Source: Ruminococcaceae bacterium UBA5905
GTDB taxonomy: Bacteria; Bacillota; Clostridia; Oscillospirales; Acutalibacteraceae
Length of the DNA stretch: 5,614 nucleotides
Assembly: GCA_002431285.1 (NCBI GenBank)
Contig: DJEF01000049.1
Location: 19,207-24,820, forward strand
Direction: 5' to 3'
In this document: in pieces, positions 1 to 5,374 of the stretch
How the letters are laid out: each line of letters opens with the position of its first letter
Position numbering within the stretch: the stretch's first letter is position 1
Translations under genes and position numbers: made by a program
The notes under the pieces: generated by a model
Databases searched by the model: none
What the model saw: only the letters and a program-made list of their open reading frames with translations
Told to the model about the DNA's origin: nothing

Positions 1-933
1 GGCGACGCCCCCGGCATGAACGCGGCCGTGCGTGCCGTGGTACGTTCCGCTCTCCACGAGGGTATGGAGGTATTCGGCGTTGTGCGGGGATACAACGGCC
101 TGATCAAGGGGGAGCTGATCCCCATGAATCTGCGCAGCGTATCCGATATCATTCATCGAGGCGGAACCGTCCTCTACACCGCCCGCAGCCCTGAATTCTG
201 CACCGAGGAGGGTATGCAGAAAGCAGTGGATAACTGCCATAAAAACGGCATCGAGGGCGTCGTAGTCATCGGCGGCGACGGCTCGTTCAAGGGCGCCCGG
301 GACCTGACCGCCCATGGGATTCCCTGCATCGGTCTGCCCGGCACCATCGACAACGATATTTCCTGCTGCGACGAAACCATCGGCTACGACACCGCCATGA
401 ATACCATCGTGGAGATGGTGGACAAGCTGCGGGACACCTCCCAGTCCCATGACCGGTGCAGCGTGGTGGAGGTTATGGGCCGCCGGGCCGGGTGGCTGGC
501 GCTGAACGCCGGCATCGCCGTAGGCGCCACCAGCATTCTGGTGCCGGAGGTCTCCTATGACTTCCAAAAGGATATCGTTGACCGGATGCAGGCCACAGCC
601 CGCACCGGCAAGCACCATTTCATCATCATTGTGGCCGAGGGCGTCGGCCATGTGCAGGAGCTGGCCGAGAAGATCGAGGAGGTCACCGGCGTCGAGGCGC
701 GTGCCACCGTGCTGGGACACGTGCAGCGGGGCGGTTCCCCCACGGCGCGAGATCGGGTGCTGGCCAGCCGGATGGGCAATTATGCGGTGCGTCTGCTCCA
801 GCAGGGCAAGGAGAACCGCGTAGTCGCTATCCAGAACGACCATGTGTGCGACTTCGACATCACCGAGGCGCTGGCTATGAAGAAAGCCTTTGACCTGGAT
901 CTGTATCGGGTATCCACGGAGATCTCCATTTGA
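1..933 (+). CDS. pfkA: ATP-dependent 6-phosphofructokinase, 5' end outside the window
   Basis: This enzyme phosphorylates fructose 6-phosphate to fructose 1,6-bisphosphate with ATP, the committed step of glycolysis in the cytoplasm. The reading frame is open from base 1, which already encodes GDAPGMN of the N-terminal nucleotide-binding loop. Against the usual family length of about 320 residues, only about a dozen residues are missing; the ATG at 16 is the internal Met of GMN, not the start. Numbering from the first codon in the window, GGDGS lies near residues 91-95 and PGTIDND near 113-119, with the catalytic Asp in TIDND. Also visible are GYDTA, VEVMGRRAGW and LGHVQRGGSPTARDR. The Gly in GGDG and the Gly in PGTIDND are typical of the ATP-using class; pyrophosphate-using enzymes usually have GGDD and PKTIDND. 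The C-terminus is complete (TGA 931-933) and a terminator follows 28 bases later. Family assignment is very secure; ATP use is inferred from these residues. Confidence 0.97.
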   Translation, partial: GDAPGMNAAVRAVVRSALHEGMEVFGVVRGYNGLIKGELIPMNLRSVSDIIHRGGTVLYTARSPEFCTEEGMQKAVDNCHKNGIEGVVVIGGDGSFKGARDLTAHGIPCIGLPGTIDNDISCCDETIGYDTAMNTIVEMVDKLRDTSQSHDRCSVVEVMGRRAGWLALNAGIAVGATSILVPEVSYDFQKDIVDRMQATARTGKHHFIIIVAEGVGHVQELAEKIEEVTGVEARATVLGHVQRGGSPTARDRVLASRMGNYAVRLLQQGKENRVVAIQNDHVCDFDITEALAMKKAFDLDLYRVSTEISI

Positions 934-961
934 TCTCTTTCCGGTGTCCGACGTATGTGTT

Positions 962-995
962 GTGCCCCCGACGGTCGGTCGGGGGCACGCTTTTT
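962..995 (+). terminator. Intrinsic terminator of pfkA
   Basis: A perfect 11-bp stem is formed by GTGCCCCCGAC (962-972) and GTCGGGGGCAC (978-988), with a 5-base loop. It is followed by GC and five T (991-995). It lies 28 bases after the pfkA stop codon and separates pfkA from the serine operon. Confidence 0.95.
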
Positions 996-1005
996 GCTTT
1001 GAGTT

Positions 1006-1022
1006 GTTCGCCTCTGGCGAAC
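1006..1022. repeat. Short perfect inverted repeat upstream of the serC promoter
   Basis: GTTCGCC (1006-1012) and GGCGAAC (1016-1022) form a perfect 7-bp dyad around a 3-base centre. No T tract follows, so it does not look like a terminator. Its centre lies 53 bases upstream of a second 7+3+7 dyad that covers the serC -35 box. It could be an upstream regulator site, but the two dyads do not share a sequence and no regulator can be named. Confidence 0.4.
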
Positions 1023-1058
1023 ATTTCGGGAAATTTCTATAAAGCCTGTCCTTTTTTC

Positions 1059-1097
1059 TTGTCAACGGTTGACAAAGATTTGCGGGTACGCTACAAT
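1059..1097 (+). promoter_or_regulatory. serC-serA promoter with a dyad over the -35 box
   Basis: TTGACA (1069-1074) and TACAAT (1092-1097) are separated by exactly 17 bases, close to the sigma-A consensus. Transcription should start near 1104, giving a leader of about 85 nt, too short for a T-box. The -35 box lies inside a perfect inverted repeat, TTGTCAA (1059-1065) and TTGACAA (1069-1075) with CGG between. That is where a repressor would block polymerase. The operator role is inferred; the promoter itself is strong. Confidence 0.85.
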
Positions 1098-1189
1098 ACT
1101 GTTTAACGGGCTTTGCAACGGACGTTTGTCCGCGTATTGGGCGAACAGCTGTCCGCTGCAGCCGAATGATTTTATCGGAGGAATGAGAC

Positions 1190-2275
1190 ATGGCAAGAGT
1201 ATACAATTTTTCCGCAGGACCGTCCATGCTGCCGGAGAGCGTGCTGCGCCGGGCGGCGGACGAAATGCTGGATTATGAGGGTTCCGGACAGTCTGTGATG
1301 GAGATGTCTCATCGCTCCAAGGTGTATCAGAGCATCATCGACGGCGCCGAGGGGCTGCTGCGGGAGGTCATGGGCATCCCGGATAACTATAAGGTGCTGT
1401 TCCTGCAGGGGGGCGCCTCCTCCCAGTTCGCCATGATCCCCATGAACCTGATGACCGGCAGCGGCAAGGCCGATTACGTGGTGACGGGTCAGTGGGCGAA
1501 AAAGGCCTATAAGGAGGCCGCACGCTACGGCAAGGCCCGGGTGGTGGCCAGCTCCGAGGATAAGACCTTCTCCTATATTCCCAAGCTGGATCCCGCGACC
1601 TTCGACCCGGAGGCGGACTATTTCTACATCTGCATGAATAACACCATCTACGGCACGGTGTATCACACCTTGCCGGATACCGGCAAGGTACCGCTGGTGG
1701 CGGACGCCTCCTCCTGCATCCTGTCGAAGCCCATCGACGTATCCAAATTCGGCATCCTCTACGCCGGTGCTCAGAAGAATATGGGCCCCGCCGGTGTGAC
1801 GGTGGTGATCATCCGGGAGGACCTCATCGGCCACGCCATGGACATCACCCCCACCATGTTCAATTATCAGATCCATGCCGATAACGGCTCCATGTTCAAC
1901 ACCCCGCCCTGCTACGCCATCTATATGCTCAAGCTGGTGCTGGAATGGATCAAAAACGACATCGGCGGTCTGGAGAATATGCAGGCCATCAACGAGAAAA
2001 AGGCGGCGCTTCTGTACGGTTTTCTGGATCAATCCAAGCTGTTCCGCGGCACGGTGGTGCCGGAGGACCGGTCGCTGATGAATGTGCCCTTTGTCACCGG
2101 GGATGCCGACGTGGACGCCGCTTTCGTAAAGGCGGCCACCGAGGCGGGCTTTGTGAATATCAAGGGGCATCGCTCCGTGGGCGGTATGCGGGCCTCCATC
2201 TATAACGCCATGCCGGTGGAGGGCGTGGAAAAGCTGGTCGCCTTTATGAAAGAATTTGAGAAGCAGCACGGCTGA
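1190..2275 (+). CDS. serC: Phosphoserine aminotransferase
   Basis: SerC is a cytoplasmic, PLP-dependent class V aminotransferase. It converts 3-phosphohydroxypyruvate plus glutamate to 3-phosphoserine and 2-oxoglutarate, the second step of serine synthesis; in some bacteria it also serves pyridoxal phosphate synthesis. The 361 residues match the family length of about 360. Family landmarks are YNFSAGPSMLP at 5-15, the MSHRS phosphate-binding segment at 39-43, LQGGASSQF at 72-80, Trp102 (expected to stack on the cofactor), ADASSCILS at 171-179, the PLP lysine Lys196 in AGAQKNMGPAG, and GHRSVGGMRASIYNA at 326-340. The ATG at 1190 is chosen because GGAGG (1177-1181) sits 8 bases upstream and the protein then starts as family members do; the ATG at 1183 is out of frame. 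It is first in an operon with serA, whose start lies 27 bases after this stop codon. No damage or odd residues seen. Confidence 0.97.
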   Translation: MARVYNFSAGPSMLPESVLRRAADEMLDYEGSGQSVMEMSHRSKVYQSIIDGAEGLLREVMGIPDNYKVLFLQGGASSQFAMIPMNLMTGSGKADYVVTGQWAKKAYKEAARYGKARVVASSEDKTFSYIPKLDPATFDPEADYFYICMNNTIYGTVYHTLPDTGKVPLVADASSCILSKPIDVSKFGILYAGAQKNMGPAGVTVVIIREDLIGHAMDITPTMFNYQIHADNGSMFNTPPCYAIYMLKLVLEWIKNDIGGLENMQAINEKKAALLYGFLDQSKLFRGTVVPEDRSLMNVPFVTGDADVDAAFVKAATEAGFVNIKGHRSVGGMRASIYNAMPVEGVEKLVAFMKEFEKQHG

Positions 2276-2302
2276 GCCGGACTGTAAGTGAGGAGCAAAC
2301 AT

Positions 2303-3460
2303 ATGAAAATCTGTACGCTGAATAAAATTGCCGCCTGCGGCACCGGGCGGTTCGGCGCCGGCTATACCGTCGGCGAGGAGCTGGCCGGCGCGGACGGCGT
2401 GATGGTACGTTCCGCCGCCATGCACGATATGGCGCTGCCGGATACCCTGTGGGCCATCGCCCGGGCAGGCGCCGGGGTCAACAACATCCCCGTAGATGCC
2501 TGCAGCGAAAAGGGCGTTGTGGTATTCAACACCCCCGGCGCCAACGCCAACGCCGTAAAAGAGCTGGTGCTGGCGGGGCTGTTCCTGTCCTCCCGGAAGA
2601 TCGTGGACGGCGTGCAGTGGGCCAAAACCCTCAAAGGGGAGGGCGATGCCGTCGGCAAGCTGGTGGAGAAAGGCAAATCCGCCTTTGCCGGTCCGGAAAT
2701 TCTCGGCAAAAAGCTGGGGGTCATCGGTCTGGGCGCCATCGGCGTGCTGGTGGCCAATGCCGCCACGGCGCTGGGTATGGAGGTCTACGGTTACGATCCG
2801 TTTTTGTCGGTGGATGCTGCGTGGAAGCTGTCCCGCTCCATCCATCATGCCGCCACGCTGGAGGAGATCTACGCCGCCTGCGATTATATCACCGTCCATG
2901 TGCCGCTGACCCCGGATACCAAGGGGATGATCGGCGGGGACGCCCTGGCCGCCATGAAGGACGGCGTGCGGGTGCTGAATTTTGCCCGGGGCGGGCTGGT
3001 GGACAGCGCGGCCATGCTGGCGGCGCTGGAGAGCGGCAAGGTAGCCGCCTATGTGGTGGACTTCCCCAGCGACGAGATGCTGGGTGTGGCGAATGTGATT
3101 GCCATTCCCCATCTGGGCGCCTCCACTCCGGAGAGCGAGGACAACTGCGCCGTGATGGCGGCGGATGAGCTGATGGACTATCTGGAGAACGGCAACATCA
3201 CCCATTCGGTCAATTTTCCCGATATGAAGGTGCCCCGCAGCGGCGACACCCGCATTTGCGTACTGCATAAGAATGTGCCCAATATGCTGGCGCAGATCAG
3301 CGCCGTGGTCTCCGGCGCCGGGGTGAATATCGCCTCCATGACCAATAAATCCCGCAAGGATTACGCCTATACCGTGCTGGATATCGAGGGGGCGGTCAAG
3401 GATTCCGTCTCCCGGGATATTGCGGGCATCCGGGATGTCATCCGGGTGCGGGTGCTGTAA
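2303..3460 (+). CDS. serA: D-3-phosphoglycerate dehydrogenase with C-terminal ACT domain
   Basis: SerA oxidises 3-phosphoglycerate to 3-phosphohydroxypyruvate with NAD, the first step of serine synthesis and the supplier of SerC's substrate. The 385-residue product has a substrate-binding part at about 1-95 and 285-310. Between them is a Rossmann NAD domain with GLGAIG at 142-147 and the NAD-selecting Asp165 in YGYDPF. The expected active-site residues are Arg229 (NFARGGLVD), Glu258 (SDEML) and His270 (PHLGAST). Residues about 316-385 form an ACT domain, the usual serine-sensing module, so feedback inhibition is likely. There is no long intervening domain of the kind seen in mycobacterial and mammalian enzymes. 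The ATG at 2303 is preferred: AGGAG (2291-2295) lies 7 bases upstream. A GTG at 2288 would add five residues (VRSKH), but that start codon lies upstream of this ribosome site. It is co-transcribed with serC and ends before a terminator at 3564. Confidence 0.96.
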   Translation: MKICTLNKIAACGTGRFGAGYTVGEELAGADGVMVRSAAMHDMALPDTLWAIARAGAGVNNIPVDACSEKGVVVFNTPGANANAVKELVLAGLFLSSRKIVDGVQWAKTLKGEGDAVGKLVEKGKSAFAGPEILGKKLGVIGLGAIGVLVANAATALGMEVYGYDPFLSVDAAWKLSRSIHHAATLEEIYAACDYITVHVPLTPDTKGMIGGDALAAMKDGVRVLNFARGGLVDSAAMLAALESGKVAAYVVDFPSDEMLGVANVIAIPHLGASTPESEDNCAVMAADELMDYLENGNITHSVNFPDMKVPRSGDTRICVLHKNVPNMLAQISAVVSGAGVNIASMTNKSRKDYAYTVLDIEGAVKDSVSRDIAGIRDVIRVRVL

Positions 3461-3476
3461 GCGCCCCGCCATCCAT

Positions 3477-3531
3477 GCCCGTCGCACGGTTTTGCACGTC
3501 GTATAACCGGAATTTTGCATACGGGCGACGG
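3477..3531 (+). repeat. Potential folded 3' untranslated segment after serA
   Basis: CCGTCGC (3479-3485) can pair with GCGACGG (3525-3531). Inside that pair, CGGTT (3487-3491) can pair with AACCG (3505-3509). GCCCGT (3477-3482) and ACGGGC (3521-3526) offer a competing pairing. It lies between the serA stop codon and the terminator. The stems are short and the role is unknown. Confidence 0.3.
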
Positions 3532-3563
3532 ACGGCTTTCACCTGCGCCTGCATCGAGCGAAA

Positions 3564-3604
3564 AAACCGCACCCTGTTTTTGACGGGGTGCGGTTTGGTA
3601 TTTT
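3564..3604 (+). terminator. Intrinsic terminator of the serC-serA operon
   Basis: AAACCGCACCC (3564-3574) pairs perfectly with GGGTGCGGTTT (3586-3596) across an 11-base loop. The right arm ends in T and is followed by GGTATTTT. It lies about 100 bases after the serA stop codon. A-rich sequence before the stem and T-rich sequence after it fit an intrinsic terminator. Confidence 0.88.
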
Positions 3605-3982
3605 CGGGTGCCCGTTTTCTGACGCACCGGAGACGGTCTGACGCACCGGAGGTGGTCGGAGAACGGTGGTCGTTCGGACGCACGTAGGCTTCTGCTTGTC
3701 AGAGCGGGAGTGGTGCACCTCCGGAAAATGGGCCTGGGCCGTTCTCGCTGGGTTTACGCCGTTTTCCGCGAGCGCTCGACAGGAACAGCCAACGGCGCTG
3801 TCTCGTAAAGAGCGACCGGGGCATTAAGACAATTTTTCCCGCTGAGGGTTTGGGGTTAGAGTATCGCGGCTTTGGTATTCCGCGACCGCTTTTGCCGATT
3901 TTGAAAGCCGGACTCTTTTCCCGGCACGCGCGTTTTTTGCCGAAAACGGCGACCGAAAAGCAGGCTTGGCAGCGAAAACCGG
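3605..3982. other. Non-coding stretch between the serA terminator and the ssrA promoter
   Basis: No convincing gene is seen on either strand in this stretch of almost 380 bases. Open frames here lack ribosome sites and encode Arg- and Pro-rich, low-information proteins. Small structures include a 19-bp tandem repeat (3618-3655), an inverted repeat CCGGAGGTG (3646-3654) with CACCTCCGG (3716-3724), and a hairpin TCGCGG (3864-3869) with CCGCGA (3880-3885). A small RNA cannot be excluded, but no promoter and terminator pair frames one. Confidence 0.6.
3618..3655. repeat. Two tandem 19-bp repeats
   Basis: The 19-bp unit TCTGACGCACCGGAGACGG (3618-3636) is followed directly by TCTGACGCACCGGAGGTGG (3637-3655). 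The two agree at 17 of 19 positions. They lie just after the serA terminator. They may be a local duplication or a paired binding site; nothing in the sequence decides between these. Confidence 0.65.
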
Positions 3983-4011
3983 TTGACAGCCGCCGGAAAA
4001 CTGCGTATAAT
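3983..4011 (+). promoter_or_regulatory. Consensus sigma-A promoter of ssrA
   Basis: TTGACA (3983-3988) and TATAAT (4006-4011) match the consensus at every base, with a 17-base spacer. The start site should fall near 4018, leaving a short leader before the mature tmRNA 5' end at 4033 to be removed, normally by RNase P. Such a strong promoter fits an abundant stable RNA. Confidence 0.94.
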
Positions 4012-4032
4012 AAATCTGTATCCACGAAACAC

Positions 4033-4381
4033 GGGGGCGTAAAGGTTTCGACGGGGATCGTGCGATACGGTAAGCGAGTAGCGGCGCCGACCCGCTATAA
4101 AAGCGGCAAACTTGAAAGTAAACGACAACAATTCTGTTGCCCTGGCGGCCTAATTAGGCTGCCCGTCCTTCCCCGGAATACCGCGGCCGGGTGCGGGGCG
4201 TCGATGAGCGGTGAACGTGAACGGAGTGGTGCCACCCTCCCCGTCACGGCGTAGTGGCTACCGTAGCGAGCTGCCTGTCTGTCGGCGGCCCGTGAGGGGA
4301 ATCCTCATAGACTGACTGCACTCGGAGAAAGCCGTACCAAGTGGTTTTCGGACGCGGGTTCGATTCCCGCCGCTTCCACCA
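4033..4381 (+). ncRNA. ssrA: Transfer-messenger RNA (tmRNA)
   Basis: tmRNA works with SmpB to free ribosomes stalled on broken messages, adding a C-terminal tag that sends the protein to proteases. This is a one-piece tmRNA of 349 nt. The 5' end GGGGGCG (4033-4039) pairs with CGCTTCC (4371-4377) to form the acceptor stem, with a G.U at the third pair, the identity mark read by alanyl-tRNA synthetase. The T arm is GCGGG, TTCGATT, CCCGC (4354-4370). The discriminator A is 4378 and CCA is encoded at 4379-4381. The 5' segment GTAAAGGTTTCGACGGGG is typical of the family. A first pseudoknot can form from TAGCGG (4079-4084) with CCGCTA (4092-4097), and GCCG (4086-4089) with CGGC (4104-4107). The tag frame follows at 4118. 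The gene has its own promoter and terminator. Confidence 0.98.
4118..4153 (+). other. tmRNA tag reading frame, resume codon probably GTA
   Basis: The frame 4118-4150 encodes VNDNNSVALAA and ends at TAA (4151-4153). The VALAA ending is the usual protease-recognition end of tmRNA tags. With the alanine carried by tmRNA itself, the expected added tag is A plus VNDNNSVALAA. GTA at 4118 is preferred as the resume codon because it lies 10 bases after the pseudoknot, close to the spacing in the Escherichia coli RNA. An in-frame GCA at 4106 would give a 15-codon tag, but it overlaps the pseudoknot stem. The stop codon sits in a small hairpin made by the palindrome GCCTAATTAGGC (4148-4159). Confidence 0.75.
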
Positions 4382-4383
4382 CG

Positions 4384-4416
4384 AAAAAAGCAATTGCATT
4401 TTGCAATTGCTTTTTT
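4384..4416 (+). terminator. Intrinsic terminator of ssrA, symmetrical
   Basis: AAAAAAGCAATTGC (4384-4397) pairs perfectly with GCAATTGCTTTTTT (4403-4416) around a 5-base loop. The right arm ends in six T. It begins two bases after the encoded CCA. Because the left arm starts with six A, it could also stop transcription on the minus strand. Confidence 0.94.
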
Positions 4417-4417
4417 C

Positions 4418-4590
4418 AGTTATATTCGCCTTACGGCGAGTGATATTGCTGCGCAGTGATATTCGGCTTTCTGCCGAGTGATATTCGCTTCGCGAGTGCG
4501 AGGGCGAATATAATATCACTGTGCCGCAGGCACAATATCACTTTTGCGTCAGCAAAAATATCACGCCGAGCACTGCTCGGCATATCACTT
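4418..4590. repeat. Foldback array: mini-hairpins joined by AGTGATATT and its inverse
   Basis: Four copies of AGTGATATT read forward, at 4418 (with T for G at the fourth base), 4439, 4455 and 4477. They are followed by four copies of the reverse complement AATATCACT, at 4512, 4534, 4557 (last base G) and 4582 (first A replaced). Most gaps hold a small hairpin of different sequence: CGCC with GGCG, TGC with GCA, CGGC with GCCG, CGC with GCG, TGTGCC with GGCACA, TTTTGC with GCAAAA, and GCCGAGC with GCTCGGC. The element is therefore a near-symmetrical palindrome of palindromes centred near 4503. ATATTCGC (4481-4488) and GCGAATAT (4504-4511) form the core stem. The arms differ between units while pairing is kept. 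There are no spacers of CRISPR length, no clear target duplication and no open frame. It resembles a palindromic intergenic repeat or a non-autonomous element; I cannot assign it to a named family. Confidence 0.85.
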
Positions 4591-4676
4591 GGTTTACTTT
4601 ATGTTGTAATAGAATAATGCTGCGCGTAGCGTAAACGCACATCAATTACATATTGTGCGATTTCGTTGCGCAGTCA

Positions 4677-4714
4677 CAACAAAAAAAGACCCCATCCGGG
4701 GTCTTTTTTTGTTG
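4677..4714. terminator. Free-standing bidirectional terminator-like dyad
   Basis: CAACAAAAAAAGACCCC (4677-4693) and GGGGTCTTTTTTTGTTG (4698-4714) form a perfect 17-bp stem with loop ATCC. A GC-rich top with a run of seven T on the plus strand, and the same on the minus strand, gives a strong intrinsic terminator in both directions. No recognised gene ends here on either strand. Together with the ssrA terminator it closes off the foldback array. Confidence 0.85.
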
Positions 4715-4741
4715 GCGAACGGTTGGTGCAGAAGAAACCGC

Positions 4742-4770
4742 GTACTTTTCCCCTCACAGGGGAAAAGTAC
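4742..4770. repeat. Perfect 12-bp hairpin
   Basis: GTACTTTTCCCC (4742-4753) and GGGGAAAAGTAC (4759-4770) pair perfectly around TCACA. No T run follows on either strand, so it is unlikely to be a terminator. A second perfect hairpin starts two bases further on. Confidence 0.85.
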
Positions 4771-4771
4771 A

Positions 4772-4826
4772 GGACTATCCCGCGCACAGCGGCAAAATCG
4801 ACGCACCGACCAATGCGGGATAGTCC
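4772..4826. repeat. Perfect 12-bp inverted repeat with a 31-base loop
   Basis: GGACTATCCCGC (4772-4783) and GCGGGATAGTCC (4815-4826) are exact reverse complements. A single A separates this from the preceding hairpin. The right arm runs directly into the copy of the ssrA 3' end at 4826. A recombinase site or a structured RNA are both possible; neither is shown. Confidence 0.8.
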
Positions 4827-4850
4827 GGGGTCCCGATTCCCGCCGCTTTT
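4826..4850. repeat. Imperfect copy of the ssrA 3' end (candidate att scar)
   Basis: CGATTCCCGCCGCTT at 4834-4848 is identical over 15 bases to 4361-4375 of ssrA, which spans the 3' T arm and acceptor strand. Just upstream, CGGG (4826-4829) still matches the T-stem, with a two-base insertion in the loop. The CCA end is not kept (TTTTGCCA instead of TTCCACCA). Integrating elements that use ssrA carry this segment as their attachment site, so this may be an old junction. Chance is unlikely at 15 of 15. Confidence 0.6.
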
Positions 4851-5020
4851 GCCATAACTCCACCGGTATTTTGACGGAATCGCGGTGGACGTTTTTAACC
4901 CAAAAAACCGCTTGGAATCCGGCTCTCCGGCTGTTTCGGCCACATAAGGAGCCCCTGCGGAGCAATTCCGGGGCGGGGGTTCGTGCGTTTTACGGGGATT
5001 GCGGCTTTCTGTACCATTGT

Positions 5021-5053
5021 AATCGTTAAACTACCGAGCAATCGTTGAACCAC
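5021..5053. repeat. Degenerate direct repeat, 19-base period
   Basis: AATCGTTAAACTAC (5021-5034) and AATCGTTGAACCAC (5040-5053) agree at 12 of 14 positions with a period of 19. The role is unknown; it may be chance or an old duplication. Confidence 0.4.
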
Positions 5054-5150
5054 TGGGGTATTGGTTAATCTGCTGAGCTCTGATAATACTCCTTACGAGA
5101 AAATCGGCGATGAAAGGCGGTCGCCGGCAGACGAAGTGCCGTTTGACATC

Positions 5151-5168
5151 CCCGATTCACGCCACTTT
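5151..5168. repeat. Second, more degraded copy of the ssrA 3' end
   Basis: CCCGATTCACGCCACTTT shares 13 of 15 bases with ssrA 4361-4375. It shares 16 of 18 with the copy at 4832-4849, including CCC before GATTC, which ssrA lacks. The two downstream copies are thus closer to each other in their first bases. The orientation is the same as ssrA. Confidence 0.45.
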
Positions 5169-5314
5169 CGGGCACATCCGATAATCCACACGGTGATCGT
5201 CCACATCGACGAGCGGATACCTTTCAAATTTCGGGACGGCACAGAAATGGAAACGCAAATCCCGCCAAACACAAAAATTGCAGGTTCGGCGTCTGCGGCC
5301 CGCTTAATTCAAAT

Positions 5315-5342
5315 GCGGTCAGCGCGCAGAAACCGCTTTTTT
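5315..5342 (+). terminator. Weak candidate terminator
   Basis: GCGGT (5315-5319) and ACCGC (5332-5336) pair around a 12-base loop. After one mismatch, AAA (5311-5313) can extend the stem with T. Six T follow (5337-5342). No gene upstream needs it, so it may be incidental. Confidence 0.35.
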
Positions 5343-5374
5343 CCTGCTGAGCCAAACAAATTTCAAATTCTCTC

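Larger units (their letters stand above)
4715..5374. other. Gene-free, structured stretch upstream of the MATE gene
   Basis: No credible gene is seen on either strand. Open frames here run through hairpins and terminators, lack ribosome sites, and include antisense copies of the tmRNA end (RRES..PR peptides). The stretch holds two adjacent perfect hairpins (4742-4770 and 4772-4826), two copies of the ssrA 3' end (4826-4850 and 5151-5168), a degenerate direct repeat (5021-5053), a hairpin CGGCGA (5105-5110) with TCGCCG (5121-5126), and a weak terminator (5315-5342). It looks like decayed accessory DNA. Confidence 0.6.

Noticed and set aside
1104..1189. T-box or riboswitch in the serC leader
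   Set aside because: The leader is only about 85 nt, lacks a T-box core sequence and a terminator, and shows only a small CGGAC with GTCCG hairpin (1119-1132).
2288..2302. GTG start adding five residues to SerA
   Set aside because: The GTG lies upstream of the AGGAG site that serves the ATG at 2303, and MKICTLNKI is the natural start of the family.
1172..3520. A 782-codon open frame on the minus strand across serC and serA
   Set aside because: It is exactly antisense to two certain genes, has no ribosome site, and is a low-information His-, Gly- and Gln-rich translation. Long antisense frames are common opposite GC-rich genes.
3933..3950. T run next to the GCCG-AAAA-CGGC hairpin as a terminator
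   Set aside because: The T run precedes the hairpin on the plus strand, and on the minus strand the stem is followed by A, so neither strand has terminator order.
3850..4254. Plus-strand open frame of 134 codons
   Set aside because: It covers the ssrA promoter and most of the tmRNA. It includes the tag frame only because that frame happens to be continuous.
4244..4519. Minus-strand open frame with the peptide WWKRRESNPRP
   Set aside because: This peptide is the antisense translation of the tmRNA 3' end, a well-known source of false genes; the rest covers the terminator and foldback array.
4418..4590. CRISPR array
   Set aside because: The 9-base word changes orientation halfway, the gaps are short and self-complementary rather than unique spacers of 30-40 bases, and there are no cas genes.
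4642..4965. Minus-strand open frame with the peptide WQKRRESGPR
   Set aside because: It is antisense to the ssrA-end copy at 4834-4848 and runs through the 17-bp terminator dyad and both perfect hairpins. It is useful only as support for the repeat.
4655..5029. Plus-strand open frame of 124 codons
   Set aside because: It translates the strong terminator and two hairpins, has no ribosome site, and no recognisable protein features.
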